This document shows positions 42,517 to 51,145 of a stretch of 64,000 nucleotides of DNA, one piece after another. Within the stretch, counting starts at the first letter, position 1. Each line of letters begins with the position of its first letter. This DNA is from Calditrichota bacterium (lineage in GTDB: Bacteria > CLD3): NCBI GenBank assembly GCA_008501735.1, contig QQUF01000008.1:242715-306714 (forward strand), written 5' to 3'. Below the pieces are notes generated by a model. It had not been told where the DNA came from. It saw nothing but the letters and a program-made list of their open reading frames with translations, and ran no database searches. The position numbers and the translations under genes were made by a program.

Positions 42517-43767
42517 TTATTTTTCTAAAGAGTAGGCTTTCGCAAGAATTTCAATCGGGTGAACTACGCCAACCTCAATTCCATAATTTTTCAAGCCATT
42601 TTGAATTTGCAAAGTGCAACCAGGGTTTCCAGTAGCAACTAAGTCAATTTTATGCGTTGGTAAGTTTGTAATTTTCCTATCCAAAAGCATTTCTGCTAAT
42701 TCGGGCTGAAGAACATTATAAATTCCAGCACTTCCACAGCAAAAATCATTTTCTTTAAAAGGAACTAATTCGAGCCCTTCGATTGAGTTCAGGATTTCAC
42801 GCGGCTCAGAGGTTACTTTTTGTCCGTGAGCAAGATGACAGGCATCGTGGTAAGCAACGTTCAAATTTAATTCTGAACTTGGTTTCCTAAAATCAATTTC
42901 GACTAAAAGTTCAGTGATGTCTCTTACTTTTTTAGAAAAATTTTGAGTAGCTTCGGAACTTGAGTGCAAACCAAATTCCTTCATAAAAGAACCACAACCA
43001 GCAGAGTTTGTTGCAATAAAATCAGGATTAAATTCTGTAAAAATTTCGGCGTTTTGATTCGCTAATTCGTGAGCAGTTTCAAGTTCGCCATTGTGGTTGT
43101 GGAGCGAGCCGCAACAGTTTTGCTTTTTCGGAACCCAGACATCGCAACCATTTTCAGTAAGAACTTGAATCGTTGCAGCGTTAGTTTTGCTAAAAAAATA
43201 CTTTGCAACACAACCTTCAAGAAGAACAACCGAAAATCTTTTTGTTTTTTTCGCAGGGTAAAACTCATTCAATTTGTGGTATTCGTTTGCTTGAGGAATT
43301 TTCTTTAAAATCTCTTGTGCATCTTGTGGTACTATTTTTTTTGTTAATTCTAAAATAAATGGGAAGTCATCTAAAAAATTATTCAATTTGTGAGAAAAAT
43401 GTAAAAATTTGTCAGAAGTAATTGCTTTGTTTAAAATTAAGTCTCGTAACTTTTTCTCGTTTACAGGACGTTCATAATTTTTCTCAATTTCATTTCGTGT
43501 ATTTTCTAAAAGTTCTCCGTAACCGACTCCAGATGGACAAGCAGTCTCACAAGCACGACATTCAAGGCAAGAATCCAAATGTTTAATAGTATTTTCAGTG
43601 TAACCGATTTTGCCTTCTACTAAGGCTCGCATCAAATAAATTCTTCCACGTGGAGAATCGGCTTCATTTCCAAGTAAAGCGTAAGTCGGACAACTTGAAA
43701 GACAAAGTCCGCAGTGAATGCAGTCCAAAAAGTCGTCAGTTTCTAATTCTTTATAAATTGGATTCAA
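42517..43767 (-). CDS. glcF: Glycolate oxidase iron-sulfur subunit, GlcF-like
   Basis: The 416 residues have two N-terminal 4Fe-4S ferredoxin motifs, CIHCGLCLSSCP (Cys16, 19, 22, 26) and CLECRACETACP (Cys67, 70, 73, 77), then two CCG domains (NCCGSLHNHNG and FCCGSAGIYN). This is the architecture of GlcF, which passes electrons from the FAD subunits GlcD/GlcE to quinones. It lies after the HD-GYP gene and GlcE-like gene on the minus strand. GlcD is not in the window. Confidence 0.88.
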   Translation of the reverse strand: MNPIYKELETDDFLDCIHCGLCLSSCPTYALLGNEADSPRGRIYLMRALVEGKIGYTENTIKHLDSCLECRACETACPSGVGYGELLENTRNEIEKNYERPVNEKKLRDLILNKAITSDKFLHFSHKLNNFLDDFPFILELTKKIVPQDAQEILKKIPQANEYHKLNEFYPAKKTKRFSVVLLEGCVAKYFFSKTNAATIQVLTENGCDVWVPKKQNCCGSLHNHNGELETAHELANQNAEIFTEFNPDFIATNSAGCGSFMKEFGLHSSSEATQNFSKKVRDITELLVEIDFRKPSSELNLNVAYHDACHLAHGQKVTSEPREILNSIEGLELVPFKENDFCCGSAGIYNVLQPELAEMLLDRKITNLPTHKIDLVATGNPGCTLQIQNGLKNYGIEVGVVHPIEILAKAYSLEK

Positions 43768-43786
43768 TGATTTCCTTCTTTAAACC

Positions 43787-45679
43787 TTATTTTTTTGAGT
43801 TTAAAGTTTTTTTATAAATTTCTGCTTCTATGAAAATGTCTAATATTTTGCGATTAATGTGACCGTTTTGAGCTTCAAGACTTAGAATGTCCAACGCTCT
43901 TTCGTAGTTAACAGATTTTTTATAAGGTCTATCAGTTGCTGTTAACGCATCGTAAATGTCTGAAACTGTCATCATTTGTGATTGGATTGGAATTTCCTTT
44001 TCTCCTTTACGAAGCGGATAACCTGTTCCATTTAATTTCTCGTGGTGTAAGTAAGCAATTTGTGGGACGTTTTTAAGATTTTCAGTCCAGGGAATTCTTT
44101 TTAAAAATTCGTAAGTGTGTTGAACGTGAGATTCGATGTCTGCTCTGTCTTCTGGGGTTAAACTACCTTTCCTGATACTTAAAATTACAACTTCCTCGTC
44201 ACGCAATAAAGGTTGCGGATAAGTTTCGTAGCCTGTGAAACGGAATTTTGAAATTTCCATTAACCTTTGTGGAGCGTCTTCTTCCGTAATCTTCGGCTCG
44301 TTTGCTTCAAAAATTACTTCCATATAATTTTCTAAAAGTGCAGTCTCTTTTTGAAATTGTTCTTCAAAATAACCGACGTTTTCCAAATATTTTTCTCTAC
44401 CGTGATTTAGGAGAAAGTTTAGTTTTTTCTTGTCAAACTCACTTTCAATTAATTTTTTGACATAATGAAAACGGTGCCAAATGTCTTTGCTTTGTTCTGT
44501 GTAAAGTTTTTTGGGTTTGACTAAAACATTTTCTCTGACACCAACTTTCCCGAAGTCGTGCAAAAGTGAAGCGTAACGAAGTTCTTGAATTTGCTCCACT
44601 GAAAATTTTGTTTTCTTAAAACTGCCAACGTTAATTGAATCTACAATTTCAGCAAGTCCAACTGTAAAAATTGCAACTCTTTCCGAATGTCCAGAAGTGG
44701 TTGGGTCTCTTGCTTCGATTGCTGTTACAGAGGCTGTTACAAATCCTTCAAAGAGATTTTTTATGTTTTTATAAAGTTCATTGTTTTCCAAAGAAACTGC
44801 GGCTTGAGCTGCCAAGGAACTGAGTAGCTCTTCATCGGTTTTGTTGAAAGAAATGACTTCTTGCTCAATTATTTTGGCATTTTTTAAGACAGTTTTGTAA
44901 TTTCTTTTACGGTTAATTAGTTGAATTACACCAATGATTTCTCCTTCACGAGTTCTCATTGGAACAGCAATCATTGACTTGCTTCTGTATTTTTTTTCTT
45001 TGTCAAAAGAATCGTTAAACTGAAATTCTGAGTCTTCTGGTAATTTGTAAACGTCATCAATGATTAGAGTTTTTCCAGTAGTTGCGACAAAACCCGAAAT
45101 ACTTTTTGTATCGCAAGGAATTTTCATTTCTTGAAAAGTCTGACGGTCTTTTAAAGAGTCTGTTTGTGCTAATTTAAAGTGTAAAATATTTTCTTTATCT
45201 GTTTTCTCGACAATGTAAAGACTTCCTGCATCTGCATAAGTAATTTCTTTACTTTTGTCCAAAATCAGCTTGAGTAAATTCCCGATTCTACGTTCACTTG
45301 AAAGAGCAACTCCTATTTTGTAAAGTTCTCGGAGGCGATTGTTGTAATCTTGGAGTTTAATTTCATTGTGAAGGTGAATAGAGGCATTTCTAATTGCAAG
45401 TTTGATTTGAGAAAGATTGTCTAAAGCAGAAATTACTGAGTGAACAAACTTTGAATTCTCTCTTGAAACTTTACCAATAACAATTATGCAAGAATTAACT
45501 TTTGGACAATTCTTTAGAGCCTCTTTAAATTCAAAGCCATTTAATACAATAACTTGCAATGATTTTGAGAAGTCAATTTCAGAAATGTTTCTTTTTTCTA
45601 AATGAATGTTTTCTAAGTCAAATTCATTACGAAGATTGTCAAGAATAGTAATTTTTTCTGTGTAAAAAAGATTAATCAT
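43787..45679 (-). CDS. GAF and HD-GYP cyclic-di-GMP phosphodiesterase-type regulator
   Basis: The 630 residues comprise an N-terminal region of about 110, a GAF domain (about 120-300) and an HD-GYP domain. The metal site has His331 and HD at 374-375 (LLHDFGKVG). The GYP signature is HHEKLNGTGYP (545-555). An insertion of about 120 residues lies between the HD and the GYP parts. Predicted to hydrolyse cyclic-di-GMP under GAF control. It sits between the GlcE and GlcF genes with only 11 and 19 nt spacers, so it is embedded in a metabolic operon. A paralog with the same architecture is cut by the left window edge. Confidence 0.92.
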   Translation of the reverse strand: MINLFYTEKITILDNLRNEFDLENIHLEKRNISEIDFSKSLQVIVLNGFEFKEALKNCPKVNSCIIVIGKVSRENSKFVHSVISALDNLSQIKLAIRNASIHLHNEIKLQDYNNRLRELYKIGVALSSERRIGNLLKLILDKSKEITYADAGSLYIVEKTDKENILHFKLAQTDSLKDRQTFQEMKIPCDTKSISGFVATTGKTLIIDDVYKLPEDSEFQFNDSFDKEKKYRSKSMIAVPMRTREGEIIGVIQLINRKRNYKTVLKNAKIIEQEVISFNKTDEELLSSLAAQAAVSLENNELYKNIKNLFEGFVTASVTAIEARDPTTSGHSERVAIFTVGLAEIVDSINVGSFKKTKFSVEQIQELRYASLLHDFGKVGVRENVLVKPKKLYTEQSKDIWHRFHYVKKLIESEFDKKKLNFLLNHGREKYLENVGYFEEQFQKETALLENYMEVIFEANEPKITEEDAPQRLMEISKFRFTGYETYPQPLLRDEEVVILSIRKGSLTPEDRADIESHVQHTYEFLKRIPWTENLKNVPQIAYLHHEKLNGTGYPLRKGEKEIPIQSQMMTVSDIYDALTATDRPYKKSVNYERALDILSLEAQNGHINRKILDIFIEAEIYKKTLNSKK

Positions 45680-45690
45680 TCGGTTAAGAT

Positions 45691-46713
45691 TTACAAAATT
45701 GAAGTTGGGTTTAGAATTCCATTTGGGTCGAATTTTTGTTTTAAGTTAAGAATTAAATTTTGCTCAGGAGTAGATTTGTTTCGTGGTAGAAGTAATTCAT
45801 TAGAAAAACGACTTTTTTTAAGATTGTATTTAAATTCTTTTTTTAGACTAACGAATTTCTCATAATTTATATTTTCAGAAATTACAAGAAATGTTCCCGT
45901 CAAAAAATCAAGCCTAAAACTTTCAGAAATCCTTCCTAACATTTTTTTGCTGTTTGTAACGGAAGTAATAATTTTGAAAGCAAAATTATCAGTGTAAAAC
46001 TTGTCAGTAAGCTCCGATAGCATTTTTCTTTTGTTTAGAGATTTTCCGATTTCTTCAATCAAATCCTTGCTAAATTTATCCTTTAAAATTTCGACGAAAT
46101 TTTGAACTTCCTCTGTCATTCCTGAAAAGCCACAGTAAAGTTTGAATGAGTCTTCATTTGTGATTTCAAGAGTGTCGCAAGGTAAAAATTCGTTTCTACA
46201 AAAGTTTGCAACTTTTAAAATCTCTGAAAGTTCGGAATTTTCAAAAATCAAAAGTGATTCTGTTTGAGGTTTTGCGTAAGTCCTTAGAGTAATTTCCGTG
46301 AGAATTGCCAAAGTGCCGTAAGACCCAATTAGCAACTTTATTGTTTCGTATCCTGCAACATTTTTGACAACTTTTCCACCTGCTTTCGCAACTTTCCCAC
46401 TTCCTGTGATAAATTTTAAACCAAGAATGTTGTCTCTAAAAGAGCCATATTTTTTTTGGTAAAATCCTCTAAAATTACCTGCAACAAGTCCACCGATTGT
46501 TGAATCTTTTGGAGAAATTAAAGGGAAAAACTGGTTTGCTTCGGAAAGTTCATTTTGAAATTCTGAAAACTTAGTTCCTGCCAAAACTGAACAAGTCAAG
46601 TCAGGAACGGAAAACTCAGAAACTCCGATAATTTCCTTCTTTAGCTCATTGGAAAGACTAAAAGGAGCCGAAGTTCTGTTTGCTTCCAAAATTTCATCAA
46701 GAATTTTTTGCAT
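45691..46713 (-). CDS. glcE: FAD-binding glycolate oxidase subunit, GlcE-like
   Basis: This 340-residue FAD_binding_4 protein has PKDSTIGGLVAGNFRG and YGSFRDNILGLKFITGSG followed by GGKVVKNVAGYE, all typical of GlcE, the smaller of the two flavoprotein subunits; GlcD would be about 450-500 residues. Its ATG overlaps the stop of the isocitrate dehydrogenase gene in a TAATG arrangement. No other GlcD candidate is near, so the complex would need GlcD from elsewhere. Confidence 0.85.
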   Translation of the reverse strand: MQKILDEILEANRTSAPFSLSNELKKEIIGVSEFSVPDLTCSVLAGTKFSEFQNELSEANQFFPLISPKDSTIGGLVAGNFRGFYQKKYGSFRDNILGLKFITGSGKVAKAGGKVVKNVAGYETIKLLIGSYGTLAILTEITLRTYAKPQTESLLIFENSELSEILKVANFCRNEFLPCDTLEITNEDSFKLYCGFSGMTEEVQNFVEILKDKFSKDLIEEIGKSLNKRKMLSELTDKFYTDNFAFKIITSVTNSKKMLGRISESFRLDFLTGTFLVISENINYEKFVSLKKEFKYNLKKSRFSNELLLPRNKSTPEQNLILNLKQKFDPNGILNPTSIL

Positions 46714-47717
46714 TAAATATTGCTTAAAATCGCATCTGTAATTTGTTTGTTGTTCGCTTTTCCGCCAAGGTCTCCAGTGAGATTCTTTTTATCTTTGATT
46801 GCTTCTTTAACGGCATCTAAAATTTTTGTAGCAGCAGTTCTTTCACCAAGGTGATTGAGCATTAAACAACTTGAAAGAATGATTGAAAGCGGGTTTGCAA
46901 TTCCTTTTCCTGCAATGTCAGGAGCACTTCCGTGAACAGCTTCAAAAATTGCAATATCTTTTCCAATATTTGCTCCAGGAGCGACTCCAAGTCCACCAAC
47001 TAAACCTGCAACAAGGTCGGAAATTATGTCGCCAAACATATTTGTTGTAACGATTACGTCAAATTGTTGTGGGTCAGTAACAAGTTGCATACACATATTG
47101 TCAATGATTTTATCTTCACATTCAATGTCTGGAAATTCTTTAGCAACTTCTTTAGCTGTTTGCAAGAAAAGTCCGCTTGAGTATTTCAAAATATTTGCTT
47201 TATGGACGATAGTTACTTTCTTGCGACCATTTTTTCTTGCGTAGTCGAATGCGAAACGAGCGATTCTTTCAGAACCAAATTTCGTAATTACAACGATACT
47301 TTCGGCAGCACTTTTGTCAGGTCCGATGTAGTGCTCAATTCCGCTGTAAAGTCCTTCTGTGTTTTCGCGAACAATCACGAGGTCAACTTCATCGAAACGA
47401 CTTGGGATTCCACTAAAAAGTTTTGCAGGACGAAGGTTTCCATAGAGGTCAAATTCTTTTCTTAGAGCTACATTTATGCTTCTAAATCCAATTCCGATTG
47501 GAGTTGTTAAAGGTCCTTTGAGGGCAATTTTATTTCTTTGAATGCTGTCGATTGTTTCGTCTGGCAGTGGAGTTGAAAATTTAGAAATTGCATTCATTCC
47601 TGCGTGAGCTTCTTCCCAGTCAATGCTAACTCCAGTTTTGTCGATAATTTTAACAGCAGAATCTACAACTTCTGGACCGATTCCGTCTCCACGCATTAAC
47701 GTAATTTTGTAAGTCAT
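46713..47717 (-). CDS. NAD-dependent isocitrate/isopropylmalate-type dehydrogenase
   Basis: The ATG at 47717 is preferred to a TTG four codons upstream. The 334 residues carry the MRGDGIGPEVVDSA start, the substrate loop VIVRENTEGLYSGIEHYI (Arg, Asn, Tyr), and the KANILK, NMFGDIISD and GSAPDIAGKG motifs of beta-decarboxylating dehydrogenases. The ENTEGLYSGIEH loop matches NAD-dependent isocitrate dehydrogenase more than 3-isopropylmalate dehydrogenase; homoisocitrate cannot be excluded. It heads the run with GlcE, HD-GYP and GlcF. Confidence 0.82.
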   Translation of the reverse strand: MTYKITLMRGDGIGPEVVDSAVKIIDKTGVSIDWEEAHAGMNAISKFSTPLPDETIDSIQRNKIALKGPLTTPIGIGFRSINVALRKEFDLYGNLRPAKLFSGIPSRFDEVDLVIVRENTEGLYSGIEHYIGPDKSAAESIVVITKFGSERIARFAFDYARKNGRKKVTIVHKANILKYSSGLFLQTAKEVAKEFPDIECEDKIIDNMCMQLVTDPQQFDVIVTTNMFGDIISDLVAGLVGGLGVAPGANIGKDIAIFEAVHGSAPDIAGKGIANPLSIILSSCLMLNHLGERTAATKILDAVKEAIKDKKNLTGDLGGKANNKQITDAILSNI

Positions 47718-47755
47718 TATTTTTACCAATATTTTAAATTAAATTTTTTGCAAAT

Positions 47756-47788
47756 AAAAAGGCTTCTCAACAACTAAAGTGAGAAGCC
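47756..47788 (-). terminator. Terminator of the dnaA-modA transcript
   Basis: GGCTTCTCA (47761-47769) and TGAGAAGCC (47780-47788) pair around a 10-nt loop, with TTTTT following on the minus strand. It lies 65 nt beyond the modA stop and 39 nt upstream of the isocitrate dehydrogenase start. The stem word is the same as that of the nuo terminator at 58957. Confidence 0.85.
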
Positions 47789-47852
47789 TCAAGAAGTTAA
47801 ATAAATTTAGCTTAGATACAAAGTTTTGAAGAAAATTTCTTTTGACCGAAGC

Positions 47853-48611
47853 CTATTCCTCCTCAGCTTTAAGAACGAAACCGTGTTTTTGGAAAATTTC
47901 TTTCGCACTTATAGAGGAAAGAAATTTCAAAAAATCATTTGCCTTAGGAGTCGCAGTTTTGGTAAGTGCAATTGGAAAAGCAATTTCAGAATGACTTTCT
48001 TTAGGAAATTCAGCAATAATTGTTACTTTTTCTGAAACTCTCGCATCTGTAGCGTAAACAATACCCAAAGTTGTTTCTTGTCTTTCTACAAAGGTCAAAG
48101 CCGAACGAACATCAAAAGCGTGAATTACTTTTAATCTTAAATTTTTCCACCACCCATAAAACTCAAGAGCTTCTTTTGCATAAATTCCAGCTGGAACGTG
48201 AGTCGGATCGCCAATTGCAATTCTCCCTTCAAAGGATTTTGCAAAATCGAAATTTTTGTCGAAACTAATTTCCAAGTTTTGGAATTTACCCGAAACTAAG
48301 ACTAAGGAATTGTAGGCTAAGTTTTTTCGTGAAGCATTTTGAATTTTCTGATTTGTCTCCAAAAAATCCATCCACTTTGTGTTTGCCGAAAGGAAAATAT
48401 CGGCGGGAGCTCCGAGGCTAATTTGTTTTGCTAAAGTTGAGGAGGAAGCAAAGGAAGTTAAGATTTTGATAGAGTTCGTTTCCTCGTAAAGTTCTGTTAG
48501 TTCAGAAATTACGTTATTTGTACTTGCTGCGGCATAAATTGTAATTTTTTCGGAAGCAAAAGTGAAGATTGTAAAAGTTAGGAGGAAAATTGGAGTGAAA
48601 AAATTAAGCAT
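47853..48611 (-). CDS. modA: ModA-type molybdate-binding periplasmic protein
   Basis: The ATG at 48611 is preferred, giving 252 residues with a signal peptide MLNFFTPIFLLTFTIFTFA; the longer reading from 48683 would run 80 nt into dnaA and hide the signal. The mature part has YAAASTNNVI, SFASSSTLAKQI, APADIFLSAN and GDPTHVPAGIYAKEAL, the ligand-binding segments of ModA/WtpA-type proteins. No modB or modC lies nearby. It overlaps the dnaA stop by 8 nt, so it is translated with dnaA. Confidence 0.88.
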   Translation of the reverse strand: MLNFFTPIFLLTFTIFTFASEKITIYAAASTNNVISELTELYEETNSIKILTSFASSSTLAKQISLGAPADIFLSANTKWMDFLETNQKIQNASRKNLAYNSLVLVSGKFQNLEISFDKNFDFAKSFEGRIAIGDPTHVPAGIYAKEALEFYGWWKNLRLKVIHAFDVRSALTFVERQETTLGIVYATDARVSEKVTIIAEFPKESHSEIAFPIALTKTATPKANDFLKFLSSISAKEIFQKHGFVLKAEEE

Positions 48612-49938
48612 TTCCTGAAACTTTTTCGATGATACCTTGAACCAAAGATTTAGTGTTCGGGTCAGTTTCGAGAAGTTTTTCAACGCTTGAAACTGCGTGA
48701 ATTACAGTTGAATGGTCTCTTCCGCCAAAGTGTAAACCGATTGTTTTGAGAGAGTGGTTTGTAAGTTCTTTACTCAAGTACATTGCTACTTGCCTTGCAT
48801 AAACAACCTCTTGTTTACGAGTTTTTTCTTTGAGTAAGTTGGTTGTGATTCCAAGTTCTTCTGAAACAACTTCCTGAAGTAACTCAATTGAAATTTGAAT
48901 GTGTTTCTGTGGAATCGGAGCTCCGATTACTTGTTTTGCCAAATCAATTGAAATTGGTTTGTTGGTGAAAGATGAGTGAGCGATTAATTTTATGAGCGAG
49001 CCTTCGAGTTCACGAATATTTGCGGTGATGTTTGATGCGATGTATTGGAGAACATCAAAAGGAACAGTGATTTTGTCTTGTTCAGCTTTTTTCTGTAAAA
49101 TTGCAATTCTTGTTTCGATATCTGGAGGTTGAATATCAGTTACCAAACCCCATTGAAAACGAGAAATTAATCTTTCTTCCAAAGCCTTCAACTCATTTGG
49201 GGGTCTGTCAGAAGTCAGAACAATTTGTTTTCCTGATTGGTGAAGAGCATTGAAAGTGTGGAAAAATTCAATTTGTGTTCTTTCTTTTCCAACAAAAAAT
49301 TGAATGTCATCAAGCAAAAGCAAGTCAACATTTCGGTAAACTGAACTGAAATCGGTAACTTTACCCTTTTGAATTGCTTTGATAAATTCGTTTGTAAAAG
49401 TCTCACTTGAGAGGTAAGTAACGTTTCTGACTTTGTGAGTTTCGAGAGCAAGATTCCCGATTGCGTGCAAAAGGTGAGTTTTCCCAAGACCAGATTTTCC
49501 GTAAATTACAAGAGGGTTGAAACGAGTTTTTCCAGGAGCTTCTGCAACAGCCAGAGAAGCAGCTTTTGCGTATTGGTTTGAACTACCTTCTACAAAAGTG
49601 TCAAAAGTGTAACGTTCACTAATATTTGAAATAGTTGCTTGTGACTTTGGAGATTCATTTGTAGATTTATTTTGGTTGATTGTTGATACCTGATCAGGGA
49701 TTTGGTAGTGGATTTTGCTGTCAGTTCTTAACACTTTGTCTAAGCAGTTTTTTAGTAAATCGAAGTGGTGGGTTTCTACGAACTCATAACTCATTTGGCT
49801 TGGAAACTCTAATGTAAGAGTATCGTTTTCTAAATTGATTGGCTTGATTGGAGTGAACCAAGTTGTGAATGTTTCAGAAGGAAGATTTGACTGAATTAAT
49901 TCGAGACAGTGCTTCCAAATAATGTCGTGTTCAACCAT
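48604..49938 (-). CDS. dnaA: Chromosomal replication initiator DnaA
   Basis: The protein binds DnaA boxes and melts the origin. Domain I spans about 1-80, with a short linker domain II to about 108. The AAA+ domain has Walker A YGKSGLGKTHLLHA (Lys153), Walker B LLLLDDIQF and arginine finger region RLISRFQWGL. Domain IV has the DNA-binding signature GGRDHSTVIHAV. Full length at 444 residues. It is followed by modA with an 8-nt overlap. DnaA boxes lie upstream, so autoregulation is likely. Confidence 0.98.
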   Translation of the reverse strand: MVEHDIIWKHCLELIQSNLPSETFTTWFTPIKPINLENDTLTLEFPSQMSYEFVETHHFDLLKNCLDKVLRTDSKIHYQIPDQVSTINQNKSTNESPKSQATISNISERYTFDTFVEGSSNQYAKAASLAVAEAPGKTRFNPLVIYGKSGLGKTHLLHAIGNLALETHKVRNVTYLSSETFTNEFIKAIQKGKVTDFSSVYRNVDLLLLDDIQFFVGKERTQIEFFHTFNALHQSGKQIVLTSDRPPNELKALEERLISRFQWGLVTDIQPPDIETRIAILQKKAEQDKITVPFDVLQYIASNITANIRELEGSLIKLIAHSSFTNKPISIDLAKQVIGAPIPQKHIQISIELLQEVVSEELGITTNLLKEKTRKQEVVYARQVAMYLSKELTNHSLKTIGLHFGGRDHSTVIHAVSSVEKLLETDPNTKSLVQGIIEKVSGNA

Positions 49939-50187
49939 TTAAAATATAGTGCCTTAAAGAGTAGAGTTTTCCACAGAAAGTTAGAGTTCTTAACAACTTA
50001 TCCACAGAGTTATTAACAAGTTATTAACTTTAGCGGAAGGTTTTCGATTTATTGGGAAAGTCATTTTATCAAATTAACTTTCTCTTGTCAAGACAGAAAT
50101 TTCAGAAAAATCTTTTTAGAAAATCAACCTAAAGAGGATATATTTGCAGACTTATTTTTACAACTTTTAGACGAAAGAAGGAACTGA
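49939..50187. other. Likely origin of replication (oriC) with DnaA boxes
   Basis: The spacer upstream of dnaA holds TTTTCCACA at 49967-49975, the perfect DnaA box TTATCCACA at 49998-50006, and two weaker box-like words TTATTAACA (50010-50018) and TTATTAACT (50021-50029), 11-12 bp apart on the same strand. AT-rich sequence that could unwind lies to the right (about 50060-50160). Genes to the left read mainly leftward and those to the right read rightward, as expected around a bidirectional origin. Only four boxes are seen, so the origin may extend elsewhere. Confidence 0.72.
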
Positions 50188-50502
50188 ATGTTACTAGTAA
50201 TAGAAGCCTTTACTCACAACGATTACAAAAACCAACTTGCGATTAGTTTTGGAGTAAACACTCTTGAGTTTTACCTTTACAATTTTAATTTAAAGGATAA
50301 AATCGAAATCGGAGTTATGGGGTTTCAGTGGGCAGAAGAACAAGAAATATTTTTTAAAAAAATCCCTTATGAAACTCATCAACAGGCAGAACGTGTTTTA
50401 CAAATGAATATGGATATGATTAAGTACTCAGGAGTCGAGTTTGTGATGTCTGAGATGAACTTGGCTCACATTGATGATGCAAAATTTAAAATTCAGTATT
50501 AG
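50188..50502 (+). CDS. Conserved-looking protein of unknown function beside oriC
   Basis: 104 residues with no recognisable motif: mixed alpha/beta composition, acidic patches and no signal or membrane helix. The upstream GAAGGAAC could serve as ribosome site. It is the first rightward gene after the origin and is followed 12 nt later by the adenosyltransferase gene. I do not recognise the family. Confidence 0.65.
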   Translation: MLLVIEAFTHNDYKNQLAISFGVNTLEFYLYNFNLKDKIEIGVMGFQWAEEQEIFFKKIPYETHQQAERVLQMNMDMIKYSGVEFVMSEMNLAHIDDAKFKIQY

Positions 50503-50514
50503 AAAGAACAACTT

Positions 50515-51063
50515 TTGAAAATTTATACAAAAACAGGCGACAAAGGTCAAACAAGTCTTTACGGAGGCGAAAGAGTTTCTAAGAAAAGTTTGAGACTCGA
50601 TTCTTACGGAACAGTTGACGAATTAAACTCAACAATTGGGATTGTCAGAGTTTACAACAAAGACGAAGAGTTGGAGGGGAAATTATTCAGACTTCAAAGC
50701 ACTCTTTTTAATCTCGGAGCGGATTTAGCAACTCCTTTGACAATGTCTAAAGAAATAAAAATTGTTAGAATCGGTGAAGAAGAAATCGCTGAACTTGAGG
50801 CAGAAATTGACAAATGGGATTCAGAACTCGAACCTCTGCGAGTTTTCATTCTTCCGGGCGGAACAGAGTCAGGAGCATTTTTGCACCAAGCAAGAACAAT
50901 TTGCCGTAGAGCGGAAAGACTTACTGTTGAACTTAGCGAATTGGAAGAAATTAACGAACTTTGTGTTAAATTCTTGAACAGGCTTTCAGATTGGCTTTTC
51001 GTTGTGGCAAGAATTGCAAACTCAAGAGCAGATTTCAACGAATCAAAATGGCAAGTAAAGTAA
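50515..51063 (+). CDS. Cob(I)alamin adenosyltransferase, PduO type
   Basis: The 182-residue enzyme converts cobalamin to adenosylcobalamin. Start is TTG at 50515, as no ATG is nearby; AGAAAGAAC lies upstream. The N-terminal ATP motif TKTGDKGQTSLYGGERVSK and the downstream DELNSTIGI are typical, as are FILPGGTESGAFLHQARTIC, shortened here to LPGGTESGAFLHQARTIC, and RRAERLTV. It fits with the methylmalonyl-CoA epimerase at 42093, since the mutase needs this cofactor. Confidence 0.93.
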   Translation: MKIYTKTGDKGQTSLYGGERVSKKSLRLDSYGTVDELNSTIGIVRVYNKDEELEGKLFRLQSTLFNLGADLATPLTMSKEIKIVRIGEEEIAELEAEIDKWDSELEPLRVFILPGGTESGAFLHQARTICRRAERLTVELSELEEINELCVKFLNRLSDWLFVVARIANSRADFNESKWQVK

Positions 51064-51070
51064 AATTTTA

Positions 51071-51121
51071 GGAGTGCGGACTTTAGTCCGTTAATTTCTA
51101 ACTGACTAAAGTCGGCAATCC
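51071..51121. repeat. Imperfect 18-bp-stem intergenic repeat
   Basis: GGAGTGCGGACTTTAGTC (51071-51088) and GACTAAAGTCGGCAATCC (51104-51121) pair with two mismatches. GTTA (51090-51093) and TAAC (51099-51102) extend the stem inward. Each arm is itself nearly palindromic (GGACTTTAGTCC), which is characteristic of REP-like mobile repeats. It lies in the 82-bp spacer before the thiolase gene. Confidence 0.65.
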
Positions 51122-51145
51122 TTTAAAAGATTAGGAAAAAGAAAA

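Noticed and set aside
46713..47717. 3-isopropylmalate dehydrogenase (LeuB)
   Set aside because: No leu genes nearby, and the RENTEGLYSG loop is closer to NAD-isocitrate dehydrogenase, so I kept the broader name.
48612..48683. Longer N-terminus for modA reading into dnaA
   Set aside because: It would place 24 residues ahead of a clear signal peptide; the ATG at 48611 gives a standard secreted protein.
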